Assembly (NCBI RefSeq): GCF_004342625.1
Contig: NZ_SMAH01000008.1
Span: forward strand, 62,001-126,000
DNA: 64,000 nucleotides
Origin: Tepidimonas ignava
GTDB lineage: Bacteria; Pseudomonadota; Gammaproteobacteria; Burkholderiales; Burkholderiaceae_C
Direction of reading: 5' to 3'
Under the pieces are notes generated by a model, which had not been told where the DNA came from, did no database searches, and saw only the letters and a list, made by a program, of their open reading frames with translations. The translations under genes were made by a program, and so were the position numbers. Positions 1 through 8,549 of the stretch are shown piece after piece (position 1 is the first letter of the stretch; each line of letters starts with the position of its first letter).

Positions 1-99
1 GGTCATCCACAACACAAAGGCCACCGCCAGCACCGACAGCGCCACCGCGCCGGCCGTCATCCATATCCAGGGCGAACCCGATTTGATCCAGTCTCTCAT
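1..99 (-). CDS. pstA: PstA, phosphate ABC transporter permease (N-terminal fragment)
   Basis: This is the first 33 codons of a gene that runs off the left edge. The product begins MRDWIKSGSPWIWMTAG and enters a hydrophobic helix, the usual start of PstA proteins that pair with long-form PstC. PstA is the second inner-membrane permease subunit of the high-affinity phosphate importer. It follows pstC by about 30 bases in the same direction. An in-frame ATG at 120 would add seven residues; neither start has a clear Shine-Dalgarno, so the start is uncertain. pstB and phoU would be expected beyond the edge. Confidence 0.85.
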   Translation of the reverse strand, partial: MRDWIKSGSPWIWMTAGAVALSVLAVAFVLWMT

Positions 100-130
100 G
101 GTGTGTGTACCGGTGTGCATGGGCGCATGC

Positions 131-2413
131 TCAAATGGTTTGGTAGCGCTCGCGCAGCCGCTGCCGCACCAGCTCGGCCAACGTGTTGACAACGAACGTG
201 AACGCAAACAGCACCAGTGCCGACAAAAACAGCAGCCGGTAGTGCGTTTCCCCCACGCCGGCTTCGGGCATCTCCACCCCGATGTTGGCCGACAAGGTGC
301 GAAAACCCGTGAAAATGCTCCAGTCCATCACCGCGGTGTTGCCCGTGGCCATCAGCACGATCATCGTCTCACCCACCGCGCGGCCCAACCCGATCATGAT
401 GGCGGAGAAAATGCCCGGGCTGGCGGTGAGCAGCACCACGCGGGTGAGGGTCTGCCAGGGCGTCGCCCCCAAGGCCAGCGAACCTGTCGTGAGGTGCTTG
501 GGCACCGAAAAGATGGCATCTTCGGCGATCGAGAAGATGGTCGGCGTCACCGCAAAGCCCATCGCGATGCCCACCACCAGCGAGTTGCGTTGCTCGAACT
601 TGATGCCGGCCACGTTGCTGAGCCAGTTGGGCATGTCGCCGCCAAAGAGCGCTGCTTCGATAGGGTGGCCCAGCGTCAAGCACAGCCACACCTGCAACAC
701 GACCACAGGCACCAGCCAAGCCGCCTCCCACCCAGGCGGCACGCGCAGGCGGACCGCCTCGGGCAGCAACGCAAACAGCCACGCCGCAGCAAAAAACGCC
801 AGCGGAAAAGTGGCGATCGTCAGCAACACGCCGGCCAGGTTGTTTTCGACAAACGGCGCCAGCCACAAACCCGCCAAAAAGCCCAACACCACGGTGGGCA
901 GCGCCTGCATCACCTCAATGGTGGGTTTGATCGCACCGCGGATCTTGGGTGACATGAAGTACGCGGTGTAAATCGCCCCCAGCAGCGCCAGCGGGACGGC
1001 CACGATCATCGCGTAGAAGGCCGCCTTGAGCGTGCCATAGGTCAATGGCGTCAGGCTGAACTTGGGTTCGAAGTTGGCGTTGGCCGCCGACGACTGCCAC
1101 ACGTACGCTGGCTCCTCGTAGCTTTCGTACCAGACCTTTTGCCAAACGGCGTAGAACGACACCTCGGGATACTCGTTGTGCACGCGGGCGACGTGCAGGC
1201 GCCCCGCCGCGTCTTGCGCGATGTAGGCGTTGCCGCGCGGCGGGTAGCCCAGCCGCACCAGCGGCTGGTCGGACAGCGGGCGCTGAAACAGCAACCGCTT
1301 GGATGTGGCGAAGTAGCTGCCCAGGTTGCCCTTGGCATCGCCCGCCATGAAGCCCTTGCGGTGGTATTCGGGCTCCAGCACCGTCACCGCGGCCGGCATG
1401 GGCTTGAAGTCGCGGATGTGGGTCAGCTTGAAGCGCGTGCCTTCCTCGCGCACCGGGAACCATTGCGCCACGTTGCCCCGGTCGGTGCCGACGATGATCG
1501 AAAACCCCCCGGACAGCATCGTCAGCGCGGTCACGCGCTCGTTCGCCCCGACCAACTGCACCTTCTCCAACAACTGGGGGGCGGATTTGTCGCTGATGTC
1601 GTAGCGCCAAAGCTCTCGATCGCCCGACAGCACGAACAGTTCGCGCTGCTTGAACTCGATCAATACGTCCCGCACCGACGGGGGCGCGGGCTGGATTTCG
1701 GCCGCGCTGCTTTGCACCTTTTCTTCGCCGGTGATGGGGTTGCGCTCCACGGCCAAGCCACTGACCCACAGGCGTCCGTCGTCCGTCAATGCGGCCAGCG
1801 TGGTTCCGTCCGCGCTGTGCTGCACCGCCAATTTCACCAACGGGCGCTGCTGCGGGTCGATGGCCACCGGCTGCTCACCGACGGGGTATTCCACTTGCGG
1901 CTCGATAATGCGCCGCGCCTCGGCGTCGAAGCTGGTCTTGAACCCCACTTTGGCCACCAGTGCGCGGCCGTCGTCGAGCCCCAACGCCATCACGCTGACC
2001 GCACGGTCGGCGGCTGCCGACGATCGCACGGCGCTGCTAGCCGGCAGCGGCAGCACGACCTCGGCCTGCGGCTGGCCGCTGGCGAAATCGGCAAACACCA
2101 CGCGGCCGTCGGCCTGCGCGCGCACCAAGGCTTCCAGCCGCTCGTCCGCCTGCAACAGCACCGCCGGCTGCTGCGCGTTGCCCGGCGCCGGGTACGACGT
2201 CTGTGCATCCACCTTGGGCGGTGTAAACAGCGGCACCACCACGCTGGCCAGGTAGAAAAAGATGGCCGAAATGGCCACGATCACGCCCAGGCCACCGATG
2301 GTCATCAGGTATTTGAACCAGCGGTCGGTCCACAGCCGCCGGCCCATGGCACGGTCCACACTGAGGACGGTCAGGCTGCGTGCGTTGGCAGCCGCGTTCG
2401 GGTTGTCGTTCAT
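131..2413 (-). CDS. pstC: PstC, phosphate ABC transporter permease, long form with extracytoplasmic domain
   Basis: The product has 760 residues, more than twice the size of E. coli PstC (about 320). One transmembrane helix lies near residues 37-60. A large extracytoplasmic region of roughly 70-430 follows, rich in short beta-like repeats that suggest a propeller fold. The usual six-helix permease domain with the EAA-type loop occupies about 455-760 (for example TPTIFSIAEDAIFSVP and AVGETMIVLMATGN). It forms the membrane channel for phosphate with PstA and receives phosphate from PstS. The long form is known from pseudomonads and some betaproteobacteria. It lies downstream of pstS and a lipoprotein gene, with a hairpin in the 96-base spacer. 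Confidence 0.93.
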   Translation of the reverse strand: MNDNPNAAANARSLTVLSVDRAMGRRLWTDRWFKYLMTIGGLGVIVAISAIFFYLASVVVPLFTPPKVDAQTSYPAPGNAQQPAVLLQADERLEALVRAQADGRVVFADFASGQPQAEVVLPLPASSAVRSSAAADRAVSVMALGLDDGRALVAKVGFKTSFDAEARRIIEPQVEYPVGEQPVAIDPQQRPLVKLAVQHSADGTTLAALTDDGRLWVSGLAVERNPITGEEKVQSSAAEIQPAPPSVRDVLIEFKQRELFVLSGDRELWRYDISDKSAPQLLEKVQLVGANERVTALTMLSGGFSIIVGTDRGNVAQWFPVREEGTRFKLTHIRDFKPMPAAVTVLEPEYHRKGFMAGDAKGNLGSYFATSKRLLFQRPLSDQPLVRLGYPPRGNAYIAQDAAGRLHVARVHNEYPEVSFYAVWQKVWYESYEEPAYVWQSSAANANFEPKFSLTPLTYGTLKAAFYAMIVAVPLALLGAIYTAYFMSPKIRGAIKPTIEVMQALPTVVLGFLAGLWLAPFVENNLAGVLLTIATFPLAFFAAAWLFALLPEAVRLRVPPGWEAAWLVPVVVLQVWLCLTLGHPIEAALFGGDMPNWLSNVAGIKFEQRNSLVVGIAMGFAVTPTIFSIAEDAIFSVPKHLTTGSLALGATPWQTLTRVVLLTASPGIFSAIMIGLGRAVGETMIVLMATGNTAVMDWSIFTGFRTLSANIGVEMPEAGVGETHYRLLFLSALVLFAFTFVVNTLAELVRQRLRERYQTI

Positions 2414-2439
2414 GGAGGGTCGGTTGAGCTCGTGTTCAA

Positions 2440-2483
2440 TCAGCGGTCATGCAAACAAGGGCCGGGGCTTGCGTGCCCCGGCC
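2440..2483 (-). terminator. Terminator-like hairpin between the lipoprotein gene and pstC
   Basis: A 9-bp GC-rich stem (2460-2468 paired with 2475-2483) with a 6-base loop is followed, reading leftward, by CTTGTTTGC. It sits after the lipoprotein stop and before the pstC start. It may be a partial terminator or mRNA-stabilising structure that lets pstS be made in excess of the permease genes. Confidence 0.5.
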
Positions 2484-2509
2484 ACGATGACGAGCGCACA
2501 AAGGCAACG

Positions 2510-3136
2510 TCACTTGCCCGCGCGCAAGCTCTGGAAGCGTTGCCCACGTGCGCTGGGCTTGCCTTTGGCGTACCCCTCTTTGTCCATCACCCACACGACG
2601 GTGGCCCCTTGGGGCCCCGCACCGATGTCGGTGTACGAGTACGGCACTTCACCGTGGGCGGCAAACTCGCGCAACAGGGCAAGATTGTCAAAGACGTAGT
2701 AGCGTCCGTTTTTAAAAACTTCACCGTAGAAGTTGGCCGCGGGCGTCAACTGGCCATCGTAGACCAGTTCGGCCACGCTGGGCTTGCCGGACTTGACATC
2801 GTCGCCGGTGATACCGAAGACGACGGTCTGTCCGGTCGGGCCGGCGCCGATGCGCGTGCGCGTCAGCGCCACTTCCCCGTGGGCCAGGTAGTCCTGGTAC
2901 AGCTTGAAGCTGCCAAACGCGTAGTACCGCCCGTCCTCGGGCAGCACGACGTAAAACTCGGCAGCCTGGGCCGGCGCCGACGTCGGCGCCGCGGCAGCCG
3001 CGGTGGTGGGGGCCGACGCTGCAGCGGCGGCGGGCGCTTGGCCACCGGTGGATTGACCGGTGGCGGCTGGCTGCGAAGCGCAACCTGCCAACCACGCCGC
3101 CAGGGCAGCCGCACTCAAGGCAGGGCGAATCATCAT
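2510..3136 (-). CDS. Predicted lipoprotein with a duplicated ~60-residue repeat, in the pst operon
   Basis: I do not recognise the family. The product (208 residues from ATG 3136, which has GGGG about 7 bases upstream) has a lipoprotein signal ending in LAGC. An Ala/Pro/Thr linker follows, to about residue 60. Two tandem copies of one motif come next. Both contain F-Y, then D/N-G-R-Y-Y-x-F, then AHGEV, then IGAGP-x-G-x-T-V-V, and both end near GKPS. This suggests an internal duplication in a small periplasmic, outer-membrane-anchored domain. A GTG at 3154 overlapping the pstS stop is an alternative start. Its place between pstS and pstC implies a role in phosphate capture, but that is inference from position only. 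Confidence 0.75.
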   Translation of the reverse strand: MMIRPALSAAALAAWLAGCASQPAATGQSTGGQAPAAAAASAPTTAAAAAPTSAPAQAAEFYVVLPEDGRYYAFGSFKLYQDYLAHGEVALTRTRIGAGPTGQTVVFGITGDDVKSGKPSVAELVYDGQLTPAANFYGEVFKNGRYYVFDNLALLREFAAHGEVPYSYTDIGAGPQGATVVWVMDKEGYAKGKPSARGQRFQSLRAGK

Positions 3137-3150
3137 GGCTGCCCCCGCAC

Positions 3151-4131
3151 TCACTTGGTCAACTCATCCACGGCTTTTTTGGCCAGCGTGGCCGGCAGCG
3201 GCACAAAGCCGTCTTTGACCACGACCATTTGCCCTTGCTGCGACAGCACCATCTTGAAGAACTCGCGCTCCAGCGGCGGCAGCGGCTGGTTGGGCTTTTT
3301 GTTGACGTACACGTAGAGGATGCGCGCCAGCGGGTAGCTGCCATCCACCGCATGCTTGGGATCTGGCTCGACGAACGGCTGGCCCTTCTTCTTCGACAGC
3401 GGCAGCGCGCGCACGCCCGAGGTCTTGTAGCCGATGCCCGAGTAACCGATGGCGTTGAGCTGCGTGGCCACCGACTGCACCACCGACGCCGAACCGGGCT
3501 GCTCGGCCACGTTGCGCTTGAAGTCACCCTTGCACAGCGCCACCTCCTTGAAGTAGCCGTAGGTGCCCGACACCGAGTTGCGGCTGTACAGCGCGATGTC
3601 GCGGTTGGCCCACTCACCCGTCAGCCCCACCTGGCCCCACTTGGTGATGTCGCTGGCGTGGCCGCACTTGCGCGTGCTGGAAAAGATCGCGTCCACCTCC
3701 TCGATGCTCAAGCCCTTGATCGGGTTGTCCTTGTGCACGTACACGGCCAGCGCGTCGATGGCCACCGGCACGGGGTGCGGCTTGTAGCCGTGTTTTTTCT
3801 CAAACGCTTCGACCTCCTTGGCGGTCATCAAGCGGCTCATCGGGCCGAAGTTGGACGTACCCTCGGTCAGCGCAGGCGGCGCGGTGGACGAACCCGCCCC
3901 TTGGATCTGGATGTTGACGTTGGGGTACAGGCGCTTGAACTCCTCGGCCCACAGCGTCATCAGGTTGTTGAGCGTGTCCGAGCCGATGCTGGTGAAATTG
4001 CCCGACACGCCCGGGGCTTTTTCGTACTTGGGCAGCGCCGGGTCAACCTGCGCCGCCTGGGCCATGGCATGCTGGGCGGTGAAGCCCAAGGTGACGATGC
4101 CCATCAGGGCGACGAGTTTGTTCAGCTTCAT
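3151..4131 (-). CDS. pstS: PstS, periplasmic phosphate-binding protein
   Basis: The product has 326 residues with a Sec signal peptide ([11 protein letters not shown] to AMAQA). The mature protein has phosphate-binding motifs of the PstS family: GSDT near residue 51, QGAGSS, and the loop [12 protein letters not shown]. It delivers phosphate to the PstC/PstA channel. It is first in the operon, directly behind a Pho box and -10 element. Length and motifs are typical of the PstS subgroup found with long PstC proteins. Confidence 0.95.
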   Translation of the reverse strand: MKLNKLVALMGIVTLGFTAQHAMAQAAQVDPALPKYEKAPGVSGNFTSIGSDTLNNLMTLWAEEFKRLYPNVNIQIQGAGSSTAPPALTEGTSNFGPMSRLMTAKEVEAFEKKHGYKPHPVPVAIDALAVYVHKDNPIKGLSIEEVDAIFSSTRKCGHASDITKWGQVGLTGEWANRDIALYSRNSVSGTYGYFKEVALCKGDFKRNVAEQPGSASVVQSVATQLNAIGYSGIGYKTSGVRALPLSKKKGQPFVEPDPKHAVDGSYPLARILYVYVNKKPNQPLPPLEREFFKMVLSQQGQMVVVKDGFVPLPATLAKKAVDELTK

Positions 4132-4189
4132 CCGTAAAACTCCGTTGACTGGTCACAACCCGGCCACCGCACAAGCGACCGTGCTGCAC

Positions 4190-4223
4190 ATCGTAGGCAC
4201 CGTGTGTGACGGTTTCGTGACAC
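4190..4223 (-). promoter_or_regulatory. Pho box and -10 element of pstS
   Basis: On the minus strand, 4223-4206 reads GTGTCACGAAACCGTCAC, two GTCA half-sites exactly 11 bases apart. It matches 14 of 18 positions of the E. coli PhoB consensus. Ten bases further on lies TACGAT (4195-4190), the spacing expected when PhoB replaces the -35 contact. Transcription would begin near 4183, about 50 bases before the pstS start. The site also lies 90-105 bases upstream of the divergent ppx. Confidence 0.75.
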
Positions 4224-4310
4224 TGTGTTGGTGCGCGCGGCCACGAACCGCGGGCGGCGGCTCTGGTATGCTGGCGGGCTGTTGCTTCACGCCCCCCGAG
4301 CACGCACCGC

Positions 4311-5798
4311 ATGCAAGACGGAACCCTGCTGGCCGCGTTGGACCTGGGCTCCAACAGCTTTCGCCTGGAGATTGGCCGCTACCAAGCCGGCCACATCGAG
4401 CGCGTCGAATACCTGAAGGAGACCGTGCGCCTGGGTGCCGGGTTGGGCAGCGACAAGCAACTGACGCACGAGGCGATGGAGCGGGGCTGGGCCTGCCTGG
4501 CCCGTTTTGCCGAGCGCCTGCGTGGCTTTGACAAGCGTCAGGTGCGTGCGGTGGCCACCCAGACGCTGCGCGAGGCGCGCAACCGCGACGTCTTTGTGCA
4601 GCGTGCCGAGCAGATCCTGGGCTTTCCCATCGACGTCGTGGCCGGCCACGAGGAAGCGCGCCTGATTTACCAAGGGGTCACCCACCTGTTGCCGCAGTCG
4701 GACGAGCGTCGCCTGGTGGTGGACATCGGCGGGCGCTCCACCGAGGTTATCCTGGGCCAGGGGTACCGACCGCAGCGCATGGAGTCGTACCCGCTGGGCA
4801 GCGTGGCGTGGTCAACGCGCTACTTTGCCGGTGGCGCCGTGAGCGAACGCGCGCTGCGCCAGGCGGTGGTGGCGGCGCAGGCGGTGTTGGACGAAGCGCT
4901 GGACCTGTTTCCGCCCGGCCGTTGGGACGCGGTTTACGCATCGTCCGGCACGGCGGGGGCGCTGGCGGACATGCTCGCGCACGCCGGGTTTGCGCCGGGC
5001 GTCATCACGCGCGAGGGGCTGGACTGGATCGCCGACCGGCTGGTGCGCGCCGGGCACGTGGACGCGCTGCGGCTGGAGGGCCTCAAGGATGACCGTCGTC
5101 CGGTGCTGGCGGGCGGCCTGAGCATCATGCTGGCGTTGTTCGAGCTGTTCGGCTGGCACGAGGTGCACCGCGCCCAGGGCGCGCTGCGCCAGGGGGCGCT
5201 GTACGACTTGATCGACCGCGCCCACGACAGCACCGACGTGCGTGAACGCACGGTGCGCTGGCTGGCCCAAAAATTCAACGTCGACGCCGCCCAGGCCGAG
5301 CGCGTGCGCGCCGTGGCGGTGCACCTGTTCGAGCAGGTGGCCGTACCCGATCCTCGCAACGGCCGCTACTCGCAAAAGCTGGCGTGGGCGGCGCGGCTGC
5401 ACGAAATCGGCGCGCACATTTCGCACACCGACGCGCACAAGCACGGCGCCTACATCCTGGACCATGTGGACGCGCCGGGGTTTTCGCTGCCGGAGTTGCA
5501 CCGCCTCAGCCTGTTGGTGCTGGGCCAGCGCGGCAAGCTGCGCAAAGTCGAAGCGGCGCTGCACGACGAGCTGTTTGCCAAGCAGTTGATGTGCCTGCGC
5601 CTGGCGGTGCTGCTGTGCCACGCGCGCAAAGACCCGGCGCTGCACGCGCTGACGCTGCGCTACAGCGCGCGCCAGACCTTCAAACTCAGCGCCGCCCGTG
5701 GCTGGGCCCACCAGTACCCCCAATCGGCCTGGTTGTTGCACGAGGAAGCCGAGGCGTGGGCGCGCACGCCGTGGCGGCTGCAGCTGGCGTTGCTGTAG
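4311..5798 (+). CDS. ppx: Ppx/GppA exopolyphosphatase
   Basis: The product has 495 residues and the ASKHA fold of Ppx/GppA phosphatases. The N-terminal motif LDLGSNSFRLEIG and the later VVDIGGRSTEVI bind phosphate and metal. The C-terminal HD-like half (from about residue 310) is present. It releases orthophosphate from the ends of polyphosphate, or hydrolyses pppGpp if GppA-like. Clustering with ppk1 and pst favours Ppx. It is divergent from pstS and convergent with sixA; the stop codon lies inside a hairpin stem. Confidence 0.93.
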   Translation: MQDGTLLAALDLGSNSFRLEIGRYQAGHIERVEYLKETVRLGAGLGSDKQLTHEAMERGWACLARFAERLRGFDKRQVRAVATQTLREARNRDVFVQRAEQILGFPIDVVAGHEEARLIYQGVTHLLPQSDERRLVVDIGGRSTEVILGQGYRPQRMESYPLGSVAWSTRYFAGGAVSERALRQAVVAAQAVLDEALDLFPPGRWDAVYASSGTAGALADMLAHAGFAPGVITREGLDWIADRLVRAGHVDALRLEGLKDDRRPVLAGGLSIMLALFELFGWHEVHRAQGALRQGALYDLIDRAHDSTDVRERTVRWLAQKFNVDAAQAERVRAVAVHLFEQVAVPDPRNGRYSQKLAWAARLHEIGAHISHTDAHKHGAYILDHVDAPGFSLPELHRLSLLVLGQRGKLRKVEAALHDELFAKQLMCLRLAVLLCHARKDPALHALTLRYSARQTFKLSAARGWAHQYPQSAWLLHEEAEAWARTPWRLQLALL

Positions 5799-5819
5799 GG
5801 CTGCGCGTGCCCTACAGCA
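5791..5819. terminator. Hairpin shared by the convergent ppx and sixA ends
   Basis: An 11-bp inverted repeat (5791-5801 with 5809-5819, loop TGCGCGT) contains the TAG stop of ppx in one arm and the TAG stop of sixA in the other. No U-tract follows on either side, so it may act as a transcript-end stabiliser or a weak bidirectional terminator. Confidence 0.5.
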
Positions 5820-6288
5820 GTTCCGGCGTTTGCACGCACAGCACCACGGTCTGGGCTGCGCCGTCGCGCTCGCGATGGCGCAGCCACCACACGGCCCCCT
5901 TGCGCACCGAGCAGTGCCCCGCCGCCATGCCCAACAGCTGCGCGATGGCCTGCCCCAGCGTGGGCTGATGCCCCACGATCAGCACCGGCTGGCGCGCCTG
6001 CGGCCACTGGGCCACACGCAGCAGCGTGGCCACGTCCGCGCCCGGGGCCAGGTCGGGGTGGATGCGGTACTTGCGTCCCAGCGGCAGCACCGTTTGTTCG
6101 GTGCGCACGGCGGGGCTGCACCAAATGCGCACGTCGTGGGGCAGTTGCCGATCCAGCCACGCGGCCATGCGCGCGGCCTGCTTTTCGCCGCGCGGTGTCA
6201 GGCGGCGCGACAGGTCGTCCCCGCCACCGTCGTCGGTTTCGTCCAGATCTTCGGCTTCGGCGTGCCGCCACAGGATCAAGTCGGTCAT
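5812..6288 (-). CDS. sixA: SixA-like phosphohistidine phosphatase
   Basis: The product has 158 residues and belongs to the histidine phosphatase superfamily. The RHAEAED motif at residues 8-14 carries the catalytic histidine, CSPAVRTEQT supplies the second arginine, and VGHQPTLG the second histidine. This small SixA type removes phosphate from histidine in phosphorelay proteins. It starts 7 bases after the ppk1 stop, so the two are probably co-transcribed. A link to polyphosphate metabolism is suggested only by that neighbour. Confidence 0.85.
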   Translation of the reverse strand: MTDLILWRHAEAEDLDETDDGGGDDLSRRLTPRGEKQAARMAAWLDRQLPHDVRIWCSPAVRTEQTVLPLGRKYRIHPDLAPGADVATLLRVAQWPQARQPVLIVGHQPTLGQAIAQLLGMAAGHCSVRKGAVWWLRHRERDGAAQTVVLCVQTPELL

Positions 6289-6295
6289 CGCGTTG

Positions 6296-8377
6296 TCATC
6301 CTTTGGTGCCGTAGCGATTCATCAGCGTGCTCTGCGCCGACACAAGCCCCGCGCGCGCACCACGCGGGGCGCGCTCCGACGCTTTGACGTAGGTGCCGTC
6401 CGGCTCCAGCAGCCAGGCGTCGCGCTGGTCGCTCAGGTACAGGCGCAGGCACTCGTCCATGATGCGGGCGCGCAGCGCCGCATCTGTTACCGGCCAGGCC
6501 AGCTCCACGCGCCGCAGCATGTTGCGGTTCATCCAGTCGGCGCTGGCCAGCCACAACTCCTCGTGCTCGCCCCAACGGAAGTAAAACACCCGGGAGTGTT
6601 CCAGCAACCGCCCCACGATCGACCGGATGCGCACATGCTCCGTGTACCCCGGCACGCCTGCGGGCAGCACGCACGCACCGCGCACGACGGCGTCGACCAC
6701 CACGCCTGCCTGCGAGGCCTGCACCAAGGCGCGCGCCAGCGGCTCGTCGGTCAGCGCATTCATTTTGAGCAGGATGTGCGCGCCCTGCCCGGCCTTGGCC
6801 GCCGCGGCGCAGGCCTCGATGCGCTCCAGCAGCCCTTTTTGCAGGTGGAAGGGCGCCATCAGCGCTTTGCGCAGGCGCGGCAGGCGGTTTTGGCTGGCCA
6901 GGTGGTTGAACACGGCGTCGACGTCGGCGGTGAGGTCCTCGTCCGCCGTCAGGTACGACAGGTCGGTGTACAGCTTGGCCGTGTCCGGGTTGTAGTTGCC
7001 GGTGGACAGGTGGGCGTAGCGCACCAGCCGGCCGTCCTCGCGCCGGGTGACGAGCAGCATCTTGGCGTGCGTCTTGAGGCCGACGATGCCGTAGACCACC
7101 TGCGCACCCACCGATTCGAGCCGCTCGGCGTGGTCGATGTTGGCTTCTTCGTCGAAGCGGGCTTTGAGTTCCACCACCGCCGTGACCTCTTTGCCACGGC
7201 GCACCGCCTCGCGCAGCAGCTCGGTCATCGCCCCGCGCTTGCCGGTGCGGTAAATGGTTTGCTTGATGGCCAGCACGTTCGGGTCTTCGACCGCCTCGCG
7301 CAGGAAGGCCAACACGGCGTCGAAGTTCTCGTAGGGCTGATGGATCAACACGTCGCCCTGCTTGAGCCGCTCGAAAAACGACTGCCCCGGCGTCAACGCC
7401 ACCGGCCAGCCTGGGGTGTAACGCTCAAAGCGCAACGCCGGCGCGTCGATCTGGTCGACCAACTGGTTGAGGCGCACCAGGTTGACCGGCCCCGGCACCC
7501 GGTACAGGCTCTCGGGCGGCAACTCAAACTGCTGCAGCAAAAAGTTGGCCAAAAAGTCCGAGCACCCGGCCGACACTTCCAAGCGCAGCGCCTGACCAAA
7601 GTGGCGCTGCTGCAAGCCCAGCCGCAGCGCGGTGCGCAGGTTTTTGACCTCTTCTTCGTCCAGCGCCAGGTCCGAGTGACGCGTGACGCGGAACTGCGAA
7701 AACTCCACCACCGTGCGCCCGGGGAACAAGTCCGGCAGGTGCGCGCGAATGATGCTTGAGATCGACACGAAGTGCTGCTGTTTGGAGCCCTTGACCGGCG
7801 GCATCAGCACAAAGCGCTTGAGCGCGCGCGGCACCTTGACGATGGCAATCTCGTGTTCGCGCCCAAAAGCATCGCGCCCACCGAGCCGCACGATGAAGTT
7901 GAGCGACTTGTTGGCCACCTGCGGGAACGGGTGCGCCGGGTCCAGCGCCACCGGCAGCAGCAACGGCTGCACCTGTTCGACAAAGTAGTCACGCACCCAG
8001 CGGCGCTGGCGTGGGTTGCGCTCGCCATGCGCGATGATGCGGATGCCGCGTTTTTCCAGCGCGGGCAGCAGCTCGTCGTTGTAGATCGCGTACTGCCGCG
8101 CCACCAGGGCGTGGATGCGCTCGGTCAGGGCGCGGTAGGTCTCCACCGTGGCCACGCCGCGCTGCTCGTGCGTGAGGCGGGCCATGTGGTGGGGGGCAAA
8201 ACGCACCTCAAAAAATTCGTCCAGGTTGGACGACACGATGGCCAAAAAGCGCAACCGCTCCAGCAACGGCACGTCACGGCGACACGCCCAGTCGAGGACG
8301 CGTTCGTTGAAAGCCAAAATGCTTTGGTCGCGGTCCAAAAAAGCGTGGCGCGGATGGCTCGGTGGCGTCAGGGTCAT
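6296..8377 (-). CDS. ppk: Polyphosphate kinase 1
   Basis: The product has 693 residues, the normal size for PPK1. The N-terminal domain begins with the ESNLDEFFEVR-like segment SSNLDEFFEVRF. The two phospholipase-D-like C-terminal domains carry the autophosphorylated histidine in AHLSTGNYNPDTAKLYTDLS and the second active-site part in ASADWMNRNMLRR. It polymerises the gamma phosphate of ATP into polyphosphate at the inner membrane. It is followed by sixA and lies near ppx, the opposing enzyme. Confidence 0.96.
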   Translation of the reverse strand: MTLTPPSHPRHAFLDRDQSILAFNERVLDWACRRDVPLLERLRFLAIVSSNLDEFFEVRFAPHHMARLTHEQRGVATVETYRALTERIHALVARQYAIYNDELLPALEKRGIRIIAHGERNPRQRRWVRDYFVEQVQPLLLPVALDPAHPFPQVANKSLNFIVRLGGRDAFGREHEIAIVKVPRALKRFVLMPPVKGSKQQHFVSISSIIRAHLPDLFPGRTVVEFSQFRVTRHSDLALDEEEVKNLRTALRLGLQQRHFGQALRLEVSAGCSDFLANFLLQQFELPPESLYRVPGPVNLVRLNQLVDQIDAPALRFERYTPGWPVALTPGQSFFERLKQGDVLIHQPYENFDAVLAFLREAVEDPNVLAIKQTIYRTGKRGAMTELLREAVRRGKEVTAVVELKARFDEEANIDHAERLESVGAQVVYGIVGLKTHAKMLLVTRREDGRLVRYAHLSTGNYNPDTAKLYTDLSYLTADEDLTADVDAVFNHLASQNRLPRLRKALMAPFHLQKGLLERIEACAAAAKAGQGAHILLKMNALTDEPLARALVQASQAGVVVDAVVRGACVLPAGVPGYTEHVRIRSIVGRLLEHSRVFYFRWGEHEELWLASADWMNRNMLRRVELAWPVTDAALRARIMDECLRLYLSDQRDAWLLEPDGTYVKASERAPRGARAGLVSAQSTLMNRYGTKG

Positions 8378-8443
8378 GGTGTGGACATGCGCAGTGGCGC
8401 TTCAACGTCGGCGCCCTCGAGGCGAGGACACCCTGCTGGTATA

Positions 8444-8473
8444 GATGACGTGATGCGTCAGGTATTGTGACAG
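8444..8473 (-). promoter_or_regulatory. Possible degenerate Pho box upstream of ppk
   Basis: Reading leftward, the segment starts CTGTCACAATA and ends CGTCATC. The two GTCA cores lie 22 bases apart, which is two 11-base PhoB repeat units, but the middle unit does not match. It sits about 70-95 bases before the ppk start. I rate it weak. Confidence 0.3.
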
Positions 8474-8549
8474 CCATCTGCAAGCCCCACCAGGGCGCAT
8501 CCACCGCGGTGGGGCCGCCAGGGCTCGCCCCCCCGACGCTCACGCCGCA

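Noticed and set aside
1139-3316. Long plus-strand open frame across pstC and the lipoprotein gene
   Set aside because: It crosses gene boundaries, has no ribosome site and reads as low-complexity His/Arg/Gln sequence. The minus-strand genes explain the region.
8378-8549. Extra small gene between ppk and olsB
   Set aside because: Frames here are short, lack ribosome sites and have no recognisable product. The gap more likely holds the ppk promoter.
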